A DNA stretch of 62,790 bases from Bradyrhizobium sp. BR 10289. Lineage in GTDB: Bacteria; Pseudomonadota; Alphaproteobacteria; Rhizobiales; Xanthobacteraceae. The DNA lies in assembly GCF_019455385.1 (NCBI RefSeq), contig NZ_JACOFR010000037.1:1-62790 (forward strand). The letters run 5' to 3'. A program made the translations under genes and the position numbers. The notes under the pieces are model-generated. The model was not told the origin of the DNA. It made no database searches and worked only from the letters and a program-made list of their open reading frames with translations. Positions 18,517 to 26,729 of this stretch are shown here, piece after piece; the first letter of the stretch is position 1, and every line of letters starts with the position of its first letter.

Positions 18517-18936
18517 TCAGCGCTTCCAGTTGCAGATGCCGCCTGTGCGGCACGGCCAGGTCTGGATACGCGTGTCCATCGCCTGCGCGTCGAGCGGGTT
18601 GCCGTGGCGATGGGCAAGCTTCGCACGTGCGGCGCCGCGCGGCTGCGCGGGCTTGACGTGTGCGACCTTCGGCTCGGCTACGCGCACGCGCTCAGCGGCG
18701 ACCTTCTTCGGCACGTCGACCGGCTCGGCACGGGCCTGCGCCTCGTTGCCACCGCGTGCCTCGAGTGCAACCGGCGCGAACTGCGTTTCAGGGCCGAGCC
18801 GCTTCGGCGACAGCACCGCCTTGGAGAGATCGAGGCCGAGATATTCGTCAGGCTTGTAGTCGTCAGCGCGCGCGATACCGCCGCATGCGAGTACGAGGGC
18901 GACGGCAACTGCGAAATGAACGCTCTTCAGGACCAC
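18517..18936 (-). CDS. Hypothetical secreted protein, GTG start
   Basis: The 139-residue product has a signal peptide (VLKSVHFAVAVALVLACGG, cleavage after ARAD). It continues with DDYKPDEYLGLDLSKAVLSPKRLGP, an Ala/Lys/Val-rich linker, and a C-terminal end with two cysteines (PCRTGGICNWKR) that could form a disulfide. The start is GTG at 18936, five bases after a strong AGGAGG. That ribosome-binding site lies in the right arm of a perfect inverted repeat (see the next feature), so translation may be controlled. No family is recognised. Confidence 0.65.
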   Translation of the reverse strand: MVLKSVHFAVAVALVLACGGIARADDYKPDEYLGLDLSKAVLSPKRLGPETQFAPVALEARGGNEAQARAEPVDVPKKVAAERVRVAEPKVAHVKPAQPRGAARAKLAHRHGNPLDAQAMDTRIQTWPCRTGGICNWKR

Positions 18937-18937
18937 G

Positions 18938-18993
18938 GACGCCTCCTGAAATGGATTATCAAAGGGGTAATTTATCCCTATTTAGGAGGCGTC
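18938..18993 (-). promoter_or_regulatory. Hairpin that sequesters the ribosome-binding site of the 18517-18936 gene
   Basis: Reading the gene's strand, GACGCCTCCT (18993-18984) is the exact complement of AGGAGGCGTC (18947-18938). The second arm contains the whole AGGAGG ribosome-binding site. The 36-base loop holds a smaller GGG/CCC hairpin. Such a fold would block translation until it is melted or bound. Its presence in the mRNA depends on the transcription start lying upstream of 18993, which is not known. Confidence 0.55.
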
Positions 18994-19044
18994 GCGCGCA
19001 ATTCCAGCGGTCAGTTCCCGCATTGGTTAAGAAGTTTGGCGGTG

Positions 19045-20046
19045 TCAGGCGACCTTTTTCGCCATCGCCGCTCCATCGAGGAACCCCATGAGGCGGCTGC
19101 GGATGATGGTTTCCGCCTCGCCCATGATGCGATCGATGAGTTCCTTGCAGGTGGGGATGTCGTGGATCAGGCCGGCGACCATGCCGCAGCTCCAGGCGCC
19201 CGCATCCATTTGGCCATCCAGCATGACCCTGGGATAGACGCCCGCGACCTGGTCGTGGATGTCGTCGATGGTCAGCTTCGCGCCCTTCTCGCGCTCGATC
19301 TCGAGCAGGCGATCGACATTGGCGTTCTTCAGCACGCGCTCGGTGTTGCGCAGCGCGCGCATGATGAGGCGGGTGTCGAGTTCGGTCGCGGCAACGAGGG
19401 CATTCTTCACGTTCTGATGGACCGGCGCTTCCTTGGTGGCGATGAAGCGCGTGCCCATGTTCATGCCGGCCGCCCCCAACGATAGCGCCGCGACGAGGCT
19501 GCGCCCGTCGGCCATGCCGCCGGAAGCGACGAACGGGATCTTCAGCTCCTCCGCCGCGCGCGGCAGCAGGATCATGTTGGGAATGTCGTCCTCGCCGGGA
19601 TGACCGCCGCACTCGAAGCCGTCGACGCTGACGGCGTCGCAGCCGATCCGCTCGGCCTTGAGGGAGTGGCGCACCGACGTGCATTTGTGGATCACCTTGA
19701 TGCCGGCAGCCTTGAGCGCGGGCATATAGGCTTCCGGACTTCTGCCCGCGGTCTCCACCGCCTTGATGCCGCCTTCGACGATGGCTGCGATGTATTCCGG
19801 ATAAGGCGGCGCCGAGAAGGTCGGCAGGAAGGTGAGGTTCACGCCGAACGGCTTGTCGGTCATGTCGCGGCAGCGCGCGATTTCTTTTGCGAGCAGCTCC
19901 GGCGTCTTCTGCGTGAGACCGGTGATGATGCCGAGCCCGCCGGCATTGGAGACGGCAGCCGCCAGTTCGGCAAAGCCGACGAAATGCATGCCGCCCTGGA
20001 TGATGGGATGCTCGATGCCGAATAGTTCGGTGATCGCGGTCTTCAC
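19045..20046 (-). CDS. Nitronate monooxygenase (2-nitropropane dioxygenase family)
   Basis: The 333-residue FMN enzyme oxidises alkyl nitronates. TIM-barrel NMO/FabK-like motifs are present: HPIIQGGMHFVG at the N-terminus, DAVSVDGFECGGHPGEDD with the family His, VASGGMADGRSLVAALSLGA and MNMGTRFIATKEA at the phosphate-binding end. The start is a GTG preceded by GGAGGAAG. It is followed by the secreted-protein gene on the same strand after a 108-base gap. The related enoyl reductase FabK is a less likely alternative. Confidence 0.88.
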   Translation of the reverse strand: MKTAITELFGIEHPIIQGGMHFVGFAELAAAVSNAGGLGIITGLTQKTPELLAKEIARCRDMTDKPFGVNLTFLPTFSAPPYPEYIAAIVEGGIKAVETAGRSPEAYMPALKAAGIKVIHKCTSVRHSLKAERIGCDAVSVDGFECGGHPGEDDIPNMILLPRAAEELKIPFVASGGMADGRSLVAALSLGAAGMNMGTRFIATKEAPVHQNVKNALVAATELDTRLIMRALRNTERVLKNANVDRLLEIEREKGAKLTIDDIHDQVAGVYPRVMLDGQMDAGAWSCGMVAGLIHDIPTCKELIDRIMGEAETIIRSRLMGFLDGAAMAKKVA

Positions 20047-20110
20047 GTCAGCTTCCTCCGGGATTTTCGGTTTGTATGGGAATCAGTCTAGCCGCAGTCT
20101 TGAGCCGCGG

Positions 20111-20848
20111 TCACCATTTCTCTCCGAACGGGCGGATCTCCATCTCGAAGGTCCAGGCGCTTTTGGGCTGCTGGTAGAGCTGCCAATAGGAGTCGGCCAC
20201 AGCCGACGGCGGCATCAGCAGATCGGGGTTGTCGAGCGCATTGGGTCCAAGCGCTTCGAGCCGGCGCTGACGCACCCATTCGGTGTCGACGCCGGAATCG
20301 ATGATGAGATGGGCGACATGAATGTTCTTCGGACCAAGCTCGCGCGCCATCGCCTGCGCGACGGCACGGAGACCGAACTTGGCGCTGGCAAAAGCGGCAA
20401 AGCCGCTGCCACCGCGCAAGCTCGCGGTCGCGCCGGTAAAGAAGATGTTGCCGCCGCCGCGCGGCAGCATCAGCCGCGCCGCCTCACGGCCGGCGAGGAA
20501 GCCGGAATAGCACGCCATCTCCCAGACTTTTCGGAACACGCGCTCGGTGGTGTCGAGGATCGGGAAGTTGACGTTGGCACCGACGTTGAAGATGCAGACT
20601 TGCAGCGGTGCGTGCTTGTCGGCGTCATTGAGGAAGGCGATGACCTCTTCCTCCTTGCGCGCATCGAGGGAGCGCGCGTGGATCTCGCCGCCGGCAGCCT
20701 CGATGTCCTTCACCAGCGGCGCCAGCTTGTCGCCGTTGCGGCGGCCGGCGTAGATCGAAAAACCCTCCGCGGCGAATTTCTTGGCGATCTCCGAGCCGAT
20801 GAAATCGCCGGCCCCGATCACGGCCGCTGTCGCGTTTCGCTTGGGCAA
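20111..20848 (-). CDS. Short-chain dehydrogenase/reductase with altered catalytic motif
   Basis: The protein has 245 residues and a Rossmann nucleotide-binding start (AAVIGAGDFIGSEIAKKF) followed by AGRRNGDK, typical of NADP-type SDRs. The usual catalytic YxxxK is FASAK here (Phe in place of Tyr), and the usual Ser region reads FFTGATASLRG. The start codon is TTG, supported by GAGGAGGAG immediately upstream. It lies 64 bases upstream of the nitronate monooxygenase on the same strand, so the two probably form an operon. The missing Tyr makes oxidoreductase activity doubtful. Confidence 0.82.
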   Translation of the reverse strand: MPKRNATAAVIGAGDFIGSEIAKKFAAEGFSIYAGRRNGDKLAPLVKDIEAAGGEIHARSLDARKEEEVIAFLNDADKHAPLQVCIFNVGANVNFPILDTTERVFRKVWEMACYSGFLAGREAARLMLPRGGGNIFFTGATASLRGGSGFAAFASAKFGLRAVAQAMARELGPKNIHVAHLIIDSGVDTEWVRQRRLEALGPNALDNPDLLMPPSAVADSYWQLYQQPKSAWTFEMEIRPFGEKW

Positions 20849-20971
20849 GGTCTCCTCCTCCGCGGTGATCCGCTTCCTGATATGATGACCGTCAGGCTAT
20901 AACGGGGGGATGGCGCTGTCAAAGCACCCGGCGATCACCAGGTGTTGCGACGTTGCAGTCCGGACAAGGCC

Positions 20972-22585
20972 TCAATGCCCCCGCGCCGGCGCGCCCAGCT
21001 TGATCGGACGCAGCACCGCTGCCGTGGGGATCATCAGCACCGCGATGATCGCCAGCGTCCAGAACACGTCGATATAGGCGAGGAAATCGACCTGCTGCTG
21101 CAAGGTGCGGCCGACCCAGGCGACTGCCTGCGCCGCGGCGTCACTGGCATTCGAGCCCTGCGCCTGGAAGTAGCGCGTCATCGCGTCGATGGTCTGCTGA
21201 TAGCCGAGATCGGACGGCGCGGCGTGCTCGACCAGGCGGCTCTGATGGAATTGCTGGCGCTGCGCAAGAATCGTCTGCGCCAGCGCGACGCCCATCGAGC
21301 CGCCAATATTGCGGGCGACGTTGATCAAGGCGGAAGCCTGGTTGGTCTTGTCGGGCGGCACGCCGTCATAGGACGCGGTCGTCACCGGCAGGAACAGGAA
21401 CGGCAGACCGAGCGCCAGGAATATGCGCGCCCAAGCGGCGTAGCCGTACGTGATGTCGCCGGTGAGCCCGGTGAGATGCCACATCGAGAACGCGACAATG
21501 GCGGCGCCGAACATGATGAGGTATTTCGGTTGCACCGAGCCGACGAGGCGGCCGACCACCGGCATCAGCATCAGCGTTGCGATGCCGCCGGGCGACAACG
21601 CAAGGCCGGCCAGCATGGCCGTGTAGTTCAGCTCGGTCTGCAGCAGCTGCGGCAGGAGCTGCGTCGTCGAGATCAGCACCGCGCCGGTGCCGAGCATCAC
21701 CAGGAAGCAGGCCGCGAACTGGCGGCGTCCGAGCAGACGCAGATCGACGATGGGATCCTCGCGCGTCAGCTCCCACGGGATCAGCGCGAGCAGGGAGACG
21801 CCCGACATCACCGCGAATACGACGATCATGTTGGAGCCGAACCAGTCGTTGCGCTGGCCTTCGTCGAGCACGTATTCGAGCGAGCCGAGGCCGATCGCGA
21901 CCAGCAGGAAGCCGACATAGTCCACCCGCAGGCCCTTGCTCAGCAGTTTCTCCCGCTCCTCCTCGGCGCCCGACGGCTCCTTGACCAGCGTGCCGACCAG
22001 GAACAGCGACAGCAGGCCCATCGGCACGTTGATCAGGAACACCCAGTGCCAGGTGTAGGTGTCGGTGATCCAGCCGCCGAGTGTCGGGCCGATGACGGGC
22101 GCGACGACGACGGCGACGCCGTAGATGGCAAAAGCCTGGCCTCGCTTGTGCGGCGGAAAGGAGTCGGCGAGGATCGCTTGCTCGCTCGTCGCCATGCCAC
22201 CCCCGCCCAAACCCTGAATGATGCGGAAGAGCACCAGTGACTGCAAATTCCAGGCGAAGCCGCAAAGCAGCGAGGCGAATGTGAAGGTCGCCACGCACAT
22301 CATGTAGAAACGCTTGCGGCCGATCACGGTCGAGAGCCAGCCCGAGATCGACAGCACGATGGCGTTGGCGACGAGATAGCTGGTGATGACATAGGTGCTC
22401 TCGTCGATGCCGACGGCGAGGCTGCCTGCGATGTGGCGTAGCGCGACGTTGGCGATGGTGGTGTCGAGCACCTCCATGAAGGTCGCGATCGAAACGACGA
22501 AGGCGATCAGATAGGGATTGTGCCCGCCAGCCGCCGAGCGCTCCGGCGACCAGCCGGATGCGCCGTCTTGTGTCGCATCCGTCAT
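20972..22585 (-). CDS. emrB: DHA2-family drug efflux MFS permease (EmrB-like)
   Basis: This 537-residue inner-membrane protein has 14 predicted helices, as expected for the DHA2 family. Motifs include STFMEVLDTTIANVALRHIAG near helix 1, SGWLSTVIGRKRFYMMC and VVVAPVIGPTLGGWITD (motif C). Its start overlaps the stop of the adaptor gene by four bases (ATGA), the usual emrA-emrB coupling. It probably exports hydrophobic drugs or natural products with the adaptor and an outer-membrane channel encoded elsewhere. The symbol reflects family resemblance. Confidence 0.9.
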   Translation of the reverse strand: MTDATQDGASGWSPERSAAGGHNPYLIAFVVSIATFMEVLDTTIANVALRHIAGSLAVGIDESTYVITSYLVANAIVLSISGWLSTVIGRKRFYMMCVATFTFASLLCGFAWNLQSLVLFRIIQGLGGGGMATSEQAILADSFPPHKRGQAFAIYGVAVVVAPVIGPTLGGWITDTYTWHWVFLINVPMGLLSLFLVGTLVKEPSGAEEEREKLLSKGLRVDYVGFLLVAIGLGSLEYVLDEGQRNDWFGSNMIVVFAVMSGVSLLALIPWELTREDPIVDLRLLGRRQFAACFLVMLGTGAVLISTTQLLPQLLQTELNYTAMLAGLALSPGGIATLMLMPVVGRLVGSVQPKYLIMFGAAIVAFSMWHLTGLTGDITYGYAAWARIFLALGLPFLFLPVTTASYDGVPPDKTNQASALINVARNIGGSMGVALAQTILAQRQQFHQSRLVEHAAPSDLGYQQTIDAMTRYFQAQGSNASDAAAQAVAWVGRTLQQQVDFLAYIDVFWTLAIIAVLMIPTAAVLRPIKLGAPARGH

Positions 22586-23748
22586 CGCACTTTGGTCCAG
22601 GGCACGACCGACATGCCGGGACCGACCGGCAGATCGGCCGGCCAGCTGTCGACCACGATCTTCACCGGCACGCGCTGGACCACCTTGACGTAATTGCCGG
22701 TGGCATTCTCCGCGGGCAGAAGACTGAAGGCCGTGCCCGAGCCGGGCTGCACGGAATCGACGCGGCCGGTCAGCTTGCGCCCGGGATAGGCATCGATGCG
22801 GATCTCGACCGGCTGGCCGGGCCGCATGTCATTGAGCTGGGTTTCTTTGTAATTGGCGACGATCCAGACCTCGTCCGGCACGAACATCATCAGGCTCTGT
22901 CCGGCCGTGACGAAAGTGCCTTTGGCGCCCGAGAGCTTGACGACGCGGCCGGATTGGGCCGCGACGACATTGGTGTACTGTAGATTGAGCTTGGCCTGAT
23001 CGAGCTGCGCCCGCGATTGCGCGAGTTGCGCCCTGGCGCCTTCGAGCTGCGCCTGCAGCGTCTTGATGCCGACCTGTGCGGCGCTGACCGCCGTCTTCGC
23101 GCGCTCGGTGTTGGCCTGCTGCGCCTGAAGATCGGAACGGGTCTGCTGCTGGCGCTGCACGGTGCCGGCGCCCTTTTGGACCAGATCCTCGGCGCGATTG
23201 AACTCCTCCTGCGCGAACTGGAGCTGGGCCTGCGCCTGTTCGAGCTGGGCCTCGGCCTGCTTGATCTGCTCCTGTTGCGAGACGATCTGGGCTTCGACGT
23301 TGTCGATGTTGGCCTGCGAGACCGCGACCTGCGCGTTGGCTTGGTCGACGGCGATGCGATAGTCGCGTTCGTCGATCTTGGCGATGAGATCGCCGGCATT
23401 GACATGCTGGTTGTCCGTGACAGGCACGTCCGTCACATAGCCGCCGACCTTCGAAGCCACGGAGAAGCTGCGCGCCGCGATGAAGGCATCGTCGGTGGAT
23501 TCATAGTGCCGGACCTCGAGCCAATAGAGCAGGCCGCCGACCAACGCTGCGACCAGCGCGATAGCGCCGACGGTTGCGAGCAGCCAGTGCTCGGCAAGCC
23601 GCTCGCGCAATGTCGGAGTTTTGTCCGGCTTCCCGCGCTGGTCCTTCGCGTCGTGATTGGGATCTGGCGACTTCTTTGGAGCTTCCACCCGCTGCGGCTG
23701 CTCCGCGGACGGCCCACGCTCCCGGGTTTGAGCATCCACTGCCAACAC
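22582..23748 (-). CDS. emrA: HlyD/EmrA-family periplasmic adaptor of an efflux pump
   Basis: The 388-residue protein has a cytosolic basic/acidic tail, one membrane anchor (LLATVGAIALVAALVGGLLY) and a split biotinyl-lipoyl-like domain (YVTDVPVTDNQHVNAGDLIAK). A long Gln/Ala-rich coiled coil spans about residues 140-240, followed by a beta-barrel (GRVVKLSGAKGTFVTAGQS). The start is GTG at 23748; a second in-frame GTG is three codons downstream. An EcfG-like promoter lies about 60 bases upstream. It is the first gene of the emrAB operon. Confidence 0.9.
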   Translation of the reverse strand: MLAVDAQTRERGPSAEQPQRVEAPKKSPDPNHDAKDQRGKPDKTPTLRERLAEHWLLATVGAIALVAALVGGLLYWLEVRHYESTDDAFIAARSFSVASKVGGYVTDVPVTDNQHVNAGDLIAKIDERDYRIAVDQANAQVAVSQANIDNVEAQIVSQQEQIKQAEAQLEQAQAQLQFAQEEFNRAEDLVQKGAGTVQRQQQTRSDLQAQQANTERAKTAVSAAQVGIKTLQAQLEGARAQLAQSRAQLDQAKLNLQYTNVVAAQSGRVVKLSGAKGTFVTAGQSLMMFVPDEVWIVANYKETQLNDMRPGQPVEIRIDAYPGRKLTGRVDSVQPGSGTAFSLLPAENATGNYVKVVQRVPVKIVVDSWPADLPVGPGMSVVPWTKVR

Positions 23749-23808
23749 CTCGATCAGGATTACGGCTACGGCGAATGGCTTTCAGCCCCGCACGCATGCC
23801 GGGAGCCT

Positions 23809-23833
23809 AACCACAGCACCGGAGCATGGTTCC
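23809..23833 (-). promoter_or_regulatory. EcfG-like promoter (GGAAC-N16-GGTT) upstream of emrA
   Basis: On the minus strand, GGAAC (23833-23829) and GGTT (23812-23809) are spaced by 16 bases, with the -10 box about 60 bases before the emrA start. The rest of the 182-base gap from emrA to the next gene upstream holds no gene. Confidence 0.55.
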
Positions 23834-23930
23834 CAGAGACGGGAGCACGGCTGTCATTCGTGACTGCATCGCGCAAAAATGAAGCGCGGCCCTGGCGGTA
23901 CTGCGCTTCACGCAAGGCTTGCGCAAGTGG

Positions 23931-24089
23931 TCAGTGCGTCTTCGTCTCGTGCCACTTCTCCAGATCGGGCTTCACCTTGTCCGACCCTTGTTCTTTTTCC
24001 GGTGTGCCCTTCCAGGGCGTATCCGTCTGCCTGTGCGAACCCCAGTCGGTCTGATTCCGGGGATCGTCGGTCGGCCGTTCCTTGCTCAT
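23931..24089 (-). CDS. Very small hydrophilic protein
   Basis: This 52-residue protein (MSKERPTDDPRNQTDWGSHR...) is almost devoid of hydrophobic residues and is rich in Asp, Lys, Pro and Thr, so it is probably disordered. AAAGGG precedes the ATG. It starts 22 bases after the stop of the PRC-barrel gene and is likely co-transcribed with it. No function is known; its style resembles other tiny stress-induced proteins in this island. Confidence 0.65.
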   Translation of the reverse strand: MSKERPTDDPRNQTDWGSHRQTDTPWKGTPEKEQGSDKVKPDLEKWHETKTH

Positions 24090-24111
24090 CGATGACCCTT
24101 TCTGCAAACGC

Positions 24112-24486
24112 TCAAGCGAAGGGAACACCGTAATAGGCATTGATGCCGCGCATGGCGGCCTCGTCGCCCCAGTTCCAATCGCTGCGCTCGCCGTATTTCG
24201 GCGCGCCTTCCAGTGCCTTCGCGGTGATCCCGGTGACATAGCCGCCGAGCTCGGTGTCGTATTTCAACGACTGCCACGGCAGCGGGTAGTGATCGTTGCC
24301 GAGCCCTAAAAATCCGCCGAAGCCGAGTACGGCGTAGGACACGCGCCCGCTGATCTTGTCGATCATCAACCGCTCGATCGAGCCGATCTTGTTGCGGTCG
24401 GCACCATAGACCGATGTTCCCTCGACCTTGTCGCTGCCGATCAGGCGGCCCATCTCGTCGCGGTCCAGTTCGCCTTGATTCAACAT
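24112..24486 (-). CDS. PRC-barrel domain protein
   Basis: The 124-residue product has a PRC-barrel core (LIGSDKVEGTSVYGADRNKI, then SIERLMIDKISGRVSYAVLG), followed by a short C-terminal part. PRC-barrels occur in photosynthetic reaction centres and in RimM, and as small stand-alone proteins of unknown role that are often stress-linked. The ATG at 24486 follows GGAGAA. It is divergent from the ThDP enzyme, and the two starts are flanked by mirror-image EcfG-like promoters. Confidence 0.85.
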   Translation of the reverse strand: MLNQGELDRDEMGRLIGSDKVEGTSVYGADRNKIGSIERLMIDKISGRVSYAVLGFGGFLGLGNDHYPLPWQSLKYDTELGGYVTGITAKALEGAPKYGERSDWNWGDEAAMRGINAYYGVPFA

Positions 24487-24517
24487 CGCTATTCTCCACT
24501 CAGCCGATGTACAGACC

Positions 24518-24542
24518 AACCTCTTCCGATCGTGATCGTTCC
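24518..24542 (-). promoter_or_regulatory. EcfG-like promoter (GGAAC-N16-GGTT) of the PRC-barrel gene
   Basis: On the minus strand, GGAAC at 24542-24538 and GGTT at 24521-24518 are separated by 16 bases. The -10 box is about 32 bases before the start codon. Confidence 0.6.
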
Positions 24543-24566
24543 AGATGACGTCCGGCAGAGCCTTCA

Positions 24567-24591
24567 GGAACATCGCTGGAATCGCGCGGTT
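24567..24591 (+). promoter_or_regulatory. EcfG-like promoter (GGAAC-N16-GGTT) of the ThDP enzyme gene
   Basis: GGAAC at 24567-24571 and GGTT at 24588-24591 are spaced by 16 bases, about 38 bases before the ATG at 24630. The same boxes and spacing face the other way 25 bases to the left. Confidence 0.6.
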
Positions 24592-24629
24592 CTCCAGTTC
24601 TCGACAGCAGAAAGCCGGAGCCACCCTCA

Positions 24630-26417
24630 ATGTCCCAAACCGTTTCCGATTTCATCGTCGAGCGTCTGCATCAATGGGGCGTGCGCCACATTTTCGGCTA
24701 CCCCGGCGACGGCATTAACGGCGTGTTCGGCGCGATGAACCGGGCCGACGGCAAGATCGGTTTCGTGCAGGCGCGGCACGAGGAGATGGCGGCCTTCATG
24801 GCGAGCGCCTACGCGAAATTCTCTGGGCAGCTCGGCGTCTGCATCGCCACCTCCGGCCCCGGCGCCTCGCATCTCGTCACCGGCCTCTATGACGCCCTGC
24901 TCGACCACCAGCCGGTGCTCGCGATCGTCGGTCAGCAGGCGCGCAATGCACTCGGAGGAAGCTATCAACAGGAACTCGACCTCACCTCGATGTTCAAGGA
25001 CGTCGCCGGCGCCTATGTCGTGCAGGCCTCTTCGCCCGCGCAAGTGCGCCACCTGATCGATCGCGCGGTGCGGACCGCGCTTGCGCGGCGAACCCCGACT
25101 GCAATCATCCTGCCCAACGATCTCCAGGAAGAGCCTTACGAAAGCCCGCCCCGCGCGCACGGCACGCTCCATTCCGGGGTCGGCTACAGCGCTCCGCGTA
25201 TCACGCCGCGCGAGAGCGAGCTCGACCGGGCCGCGGAGGTGCTCAACGCCGGCAAGAAGGTCGCAATCCTCGTCGGCGCCGGAGCGCTGCAGGCCACCGA
25301 CGAAGTGATCGCCGTCGCCGATCGGCTGTCGGCCGGCTGCGCCAAGGCGCTGCTGGGCAAGGCGGTCCTTCCCGATGATCTGACGTGGGTCACGGGCTCG
25401 ATCGGCCTGCTCGGCACCGAGCCCAGCTACGACATGATGATGGATTGCGACACGCTGCTGATGATCGGCTCTGCCTTTCCCTATGCCGAATTCCTGCCGA
25501 AGGAAGGAAGCTGCCGCGGCGTGCAGATCGACATCGATGCCAGCATGATGTCGCTCCGCTTTCCCATGGAGGTCGGTCTCGTCGGCGACGCTGCCGAGAC
25601 ATTGCGTGCGCTGTTGCCGCGTCTCGCCCCCAAGGCAGACGGCGCCTGGCGCAAGGGTATCGAAGATGGCGTCGCCAAATGGTGGAAGACGCTGGATGAT
25701 CGCGCGCACCAACCGGCCGCGCCCGTCAATCCGCAGCTCGTCGCCTGGGAATTGTCGCCCCGCCTGCCCGACCGTGCCGTGATCGCCAGCGATTCCGGCT
25801 CCTGCGCCAATTGGTTTGCGCGCGACCTGAAGATCCGCCGCGGCATGACGGCCTCGCTCTCCGGCGGCCTCGCCTCGATGGGCGCTGCGGTGCCCTATGC
25901 GCTTGCCGCGAAATATGCCCAGCCGGACCGGCCGGTGATCGCATTGGTCGGCGACGGTGCCATGCAGATGAACAACATGGCCGAGCTGATCACGGCCGCG
26001 AAATACTGGCGCGACTGGCGCGATCCGCGCTTCATTGTCTGCGTTTTCAACAATGAGGACCTCAACCAGGTCACGTGGGAGCAGCGCATCATCAACGGCG
26101 ATCCCAAGTTCGAGGCGTCGCAGCGCATTCCGAACGTGTCCTATTCACGTTTTGCCGAGCTGATCGGCCTGCGCGGCATCTATGTCGACAGCCCCCAATC
26201 GCTCGGATCGGCCTGGGAGCAGGCGCTCGCGAGCGAAATGCCCGTGGTGCTCGAGGTGAAGACCGACCCCGAGGTGCCACCGCTGCCGCCGCATATCACC
26301 TTGCAGCAGGCCAGGAACTTCTCGCTGGCGCTGATGAAGGGCGATCCGAACGCGAGCAGCGTCATCAAGGGCGCAGCACGGCAGGTGCTGGAATCGATCC
26401 TGCCTGGAAAGGAGTGA
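24630..26417 (+). CDS. Thiamine-diphosphate-dependent enzyme, pyruvate oxidase/acetolactate synthase-like
   Basis: The 595-residue protein has the three-domain POX/ALS layout. The N-terminal domain has the catalytic Glu in ARHEEMAAFMA and the GYPGDGINGVFG loop. A central FAD/ADP-type domain follows around residues 195-330. The C-terminal domain has the ThDP motif LVGDGAMQMNNMAE...VFNNEDLNQ. The closest overall style is PoxB-like pyruvate oxidase/dehydrogenase, but acetolactate synthase or another 2-oxoacid decarboxylase is possible. It is followed after 3 bases by a small hydrophilic gene. Confidence 0.88.
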   Translation: MSQTVSDFIVERLHQWGVRHIFGYPGDGINGVFGAMNRADGKIGFVQARHEEMAAFMASAYAKFSGQLGVCIATSGPGASHLVTGLYDALLDHQPVLAIVGQQARNALGGSYQQELDLTSMFKDVAGAYVVQASSPAQVRHLIDRAVRTALARRTPTAIILPNDLQEEPYESPPRAHGTLHSGVGYSAPRITPRESELDRAAEVLNAGKKVAILVGAGALQATDEVIAVADRLSAGCAKALLGKAVLPDDLTWVTGSIGLLGTEPSYDMMMDCDTLLMIGSAFPYAEFLPKEGSCRGVQIDIDASMMSLRFPMEVGLVGDAAETLRALLPRLAPKADGAWRKGIEDGVAKWWKTLDDRAHQPAAPVNPQLVAWELSPRLPDRAVIASDSGSCANWFARDLKIRRGMTASLSGGLASMGAAVPYALAAKYAQPDRPVIALVGDGAMQMNNMAELITAAKYWRDWRDPRFIVCVFNNEDLNQVTWEQRIINGDPKFEASQRIPNVSYSRFAELIGLRGIYVDSPQSLGSAWEQALASEMPVVLEVKTDPEVPPLPPHITLQQARNFSLALMKGDPNASSVIKGAARQVLESILPGKE

Positions 26418-26420
26418 ACC

Positions 26421-26648
26421 ATGAGCGATTTCCGGGATACCCAACATGGTGTCAACGATCCCGTCGACGGGGTCGACGTAAAACGGCACTTCAACGACAG
26501 CAAGACACCGCACGAGCGCGCGCAACGTCATGCCGATGTGCGCGCTGAGCCGTCCGCCTCGCCCGACGAGCCGTTCCTGCCGGAGCGACTTCGGCGCAGA
26601 CCGACCGATCCGATCAACCCGCGCACGGGCCGTCATCCGACGGATTAG
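26421..26648 (+). CDS. Small hydrophilic protein co-transcribed with the ThDP enzyme
   Basis: This 75-residue protein (MSDFRDTQHGVNDPVDGVDV...) is rich in Asp, Arg, Pro and His, has no signal or membrane segment, and is probably disordered. GGAAAGGAG overlaps the end of the upstream gene, so translational coupling is likely. The stop codon's last base is the first base of the next EcfG-like promoter. No family is recognised. Confidence 0.65.
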   Translation: MSDFRDTQHGVNDPVDGVDVKRHFNDSKTPHERAQRHADVRAEPSASPDEPFLPERLRRRPTDPINPRTGRHPTD

Positions 26649-26672
26649 GAACATCGGACCCTCGCCTGTGTT
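26648..26672 (+). promoter_or_regulatory. EcfG-like promoter (GGAAC-N16-TGTT)
   Basis: GGAAC at 26648-26652 and TGTT at 26669-26672 are spaced by 16 bases, about 57 bases before the DUF4142 gene. Confidence 0.5.
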
Positions 26673-26729
26673 GGTTGGCGCAAGACCGCGCGGCAAGCGG
26701 CCGCGCCGCCAATTCAGAGGGACCGAACC

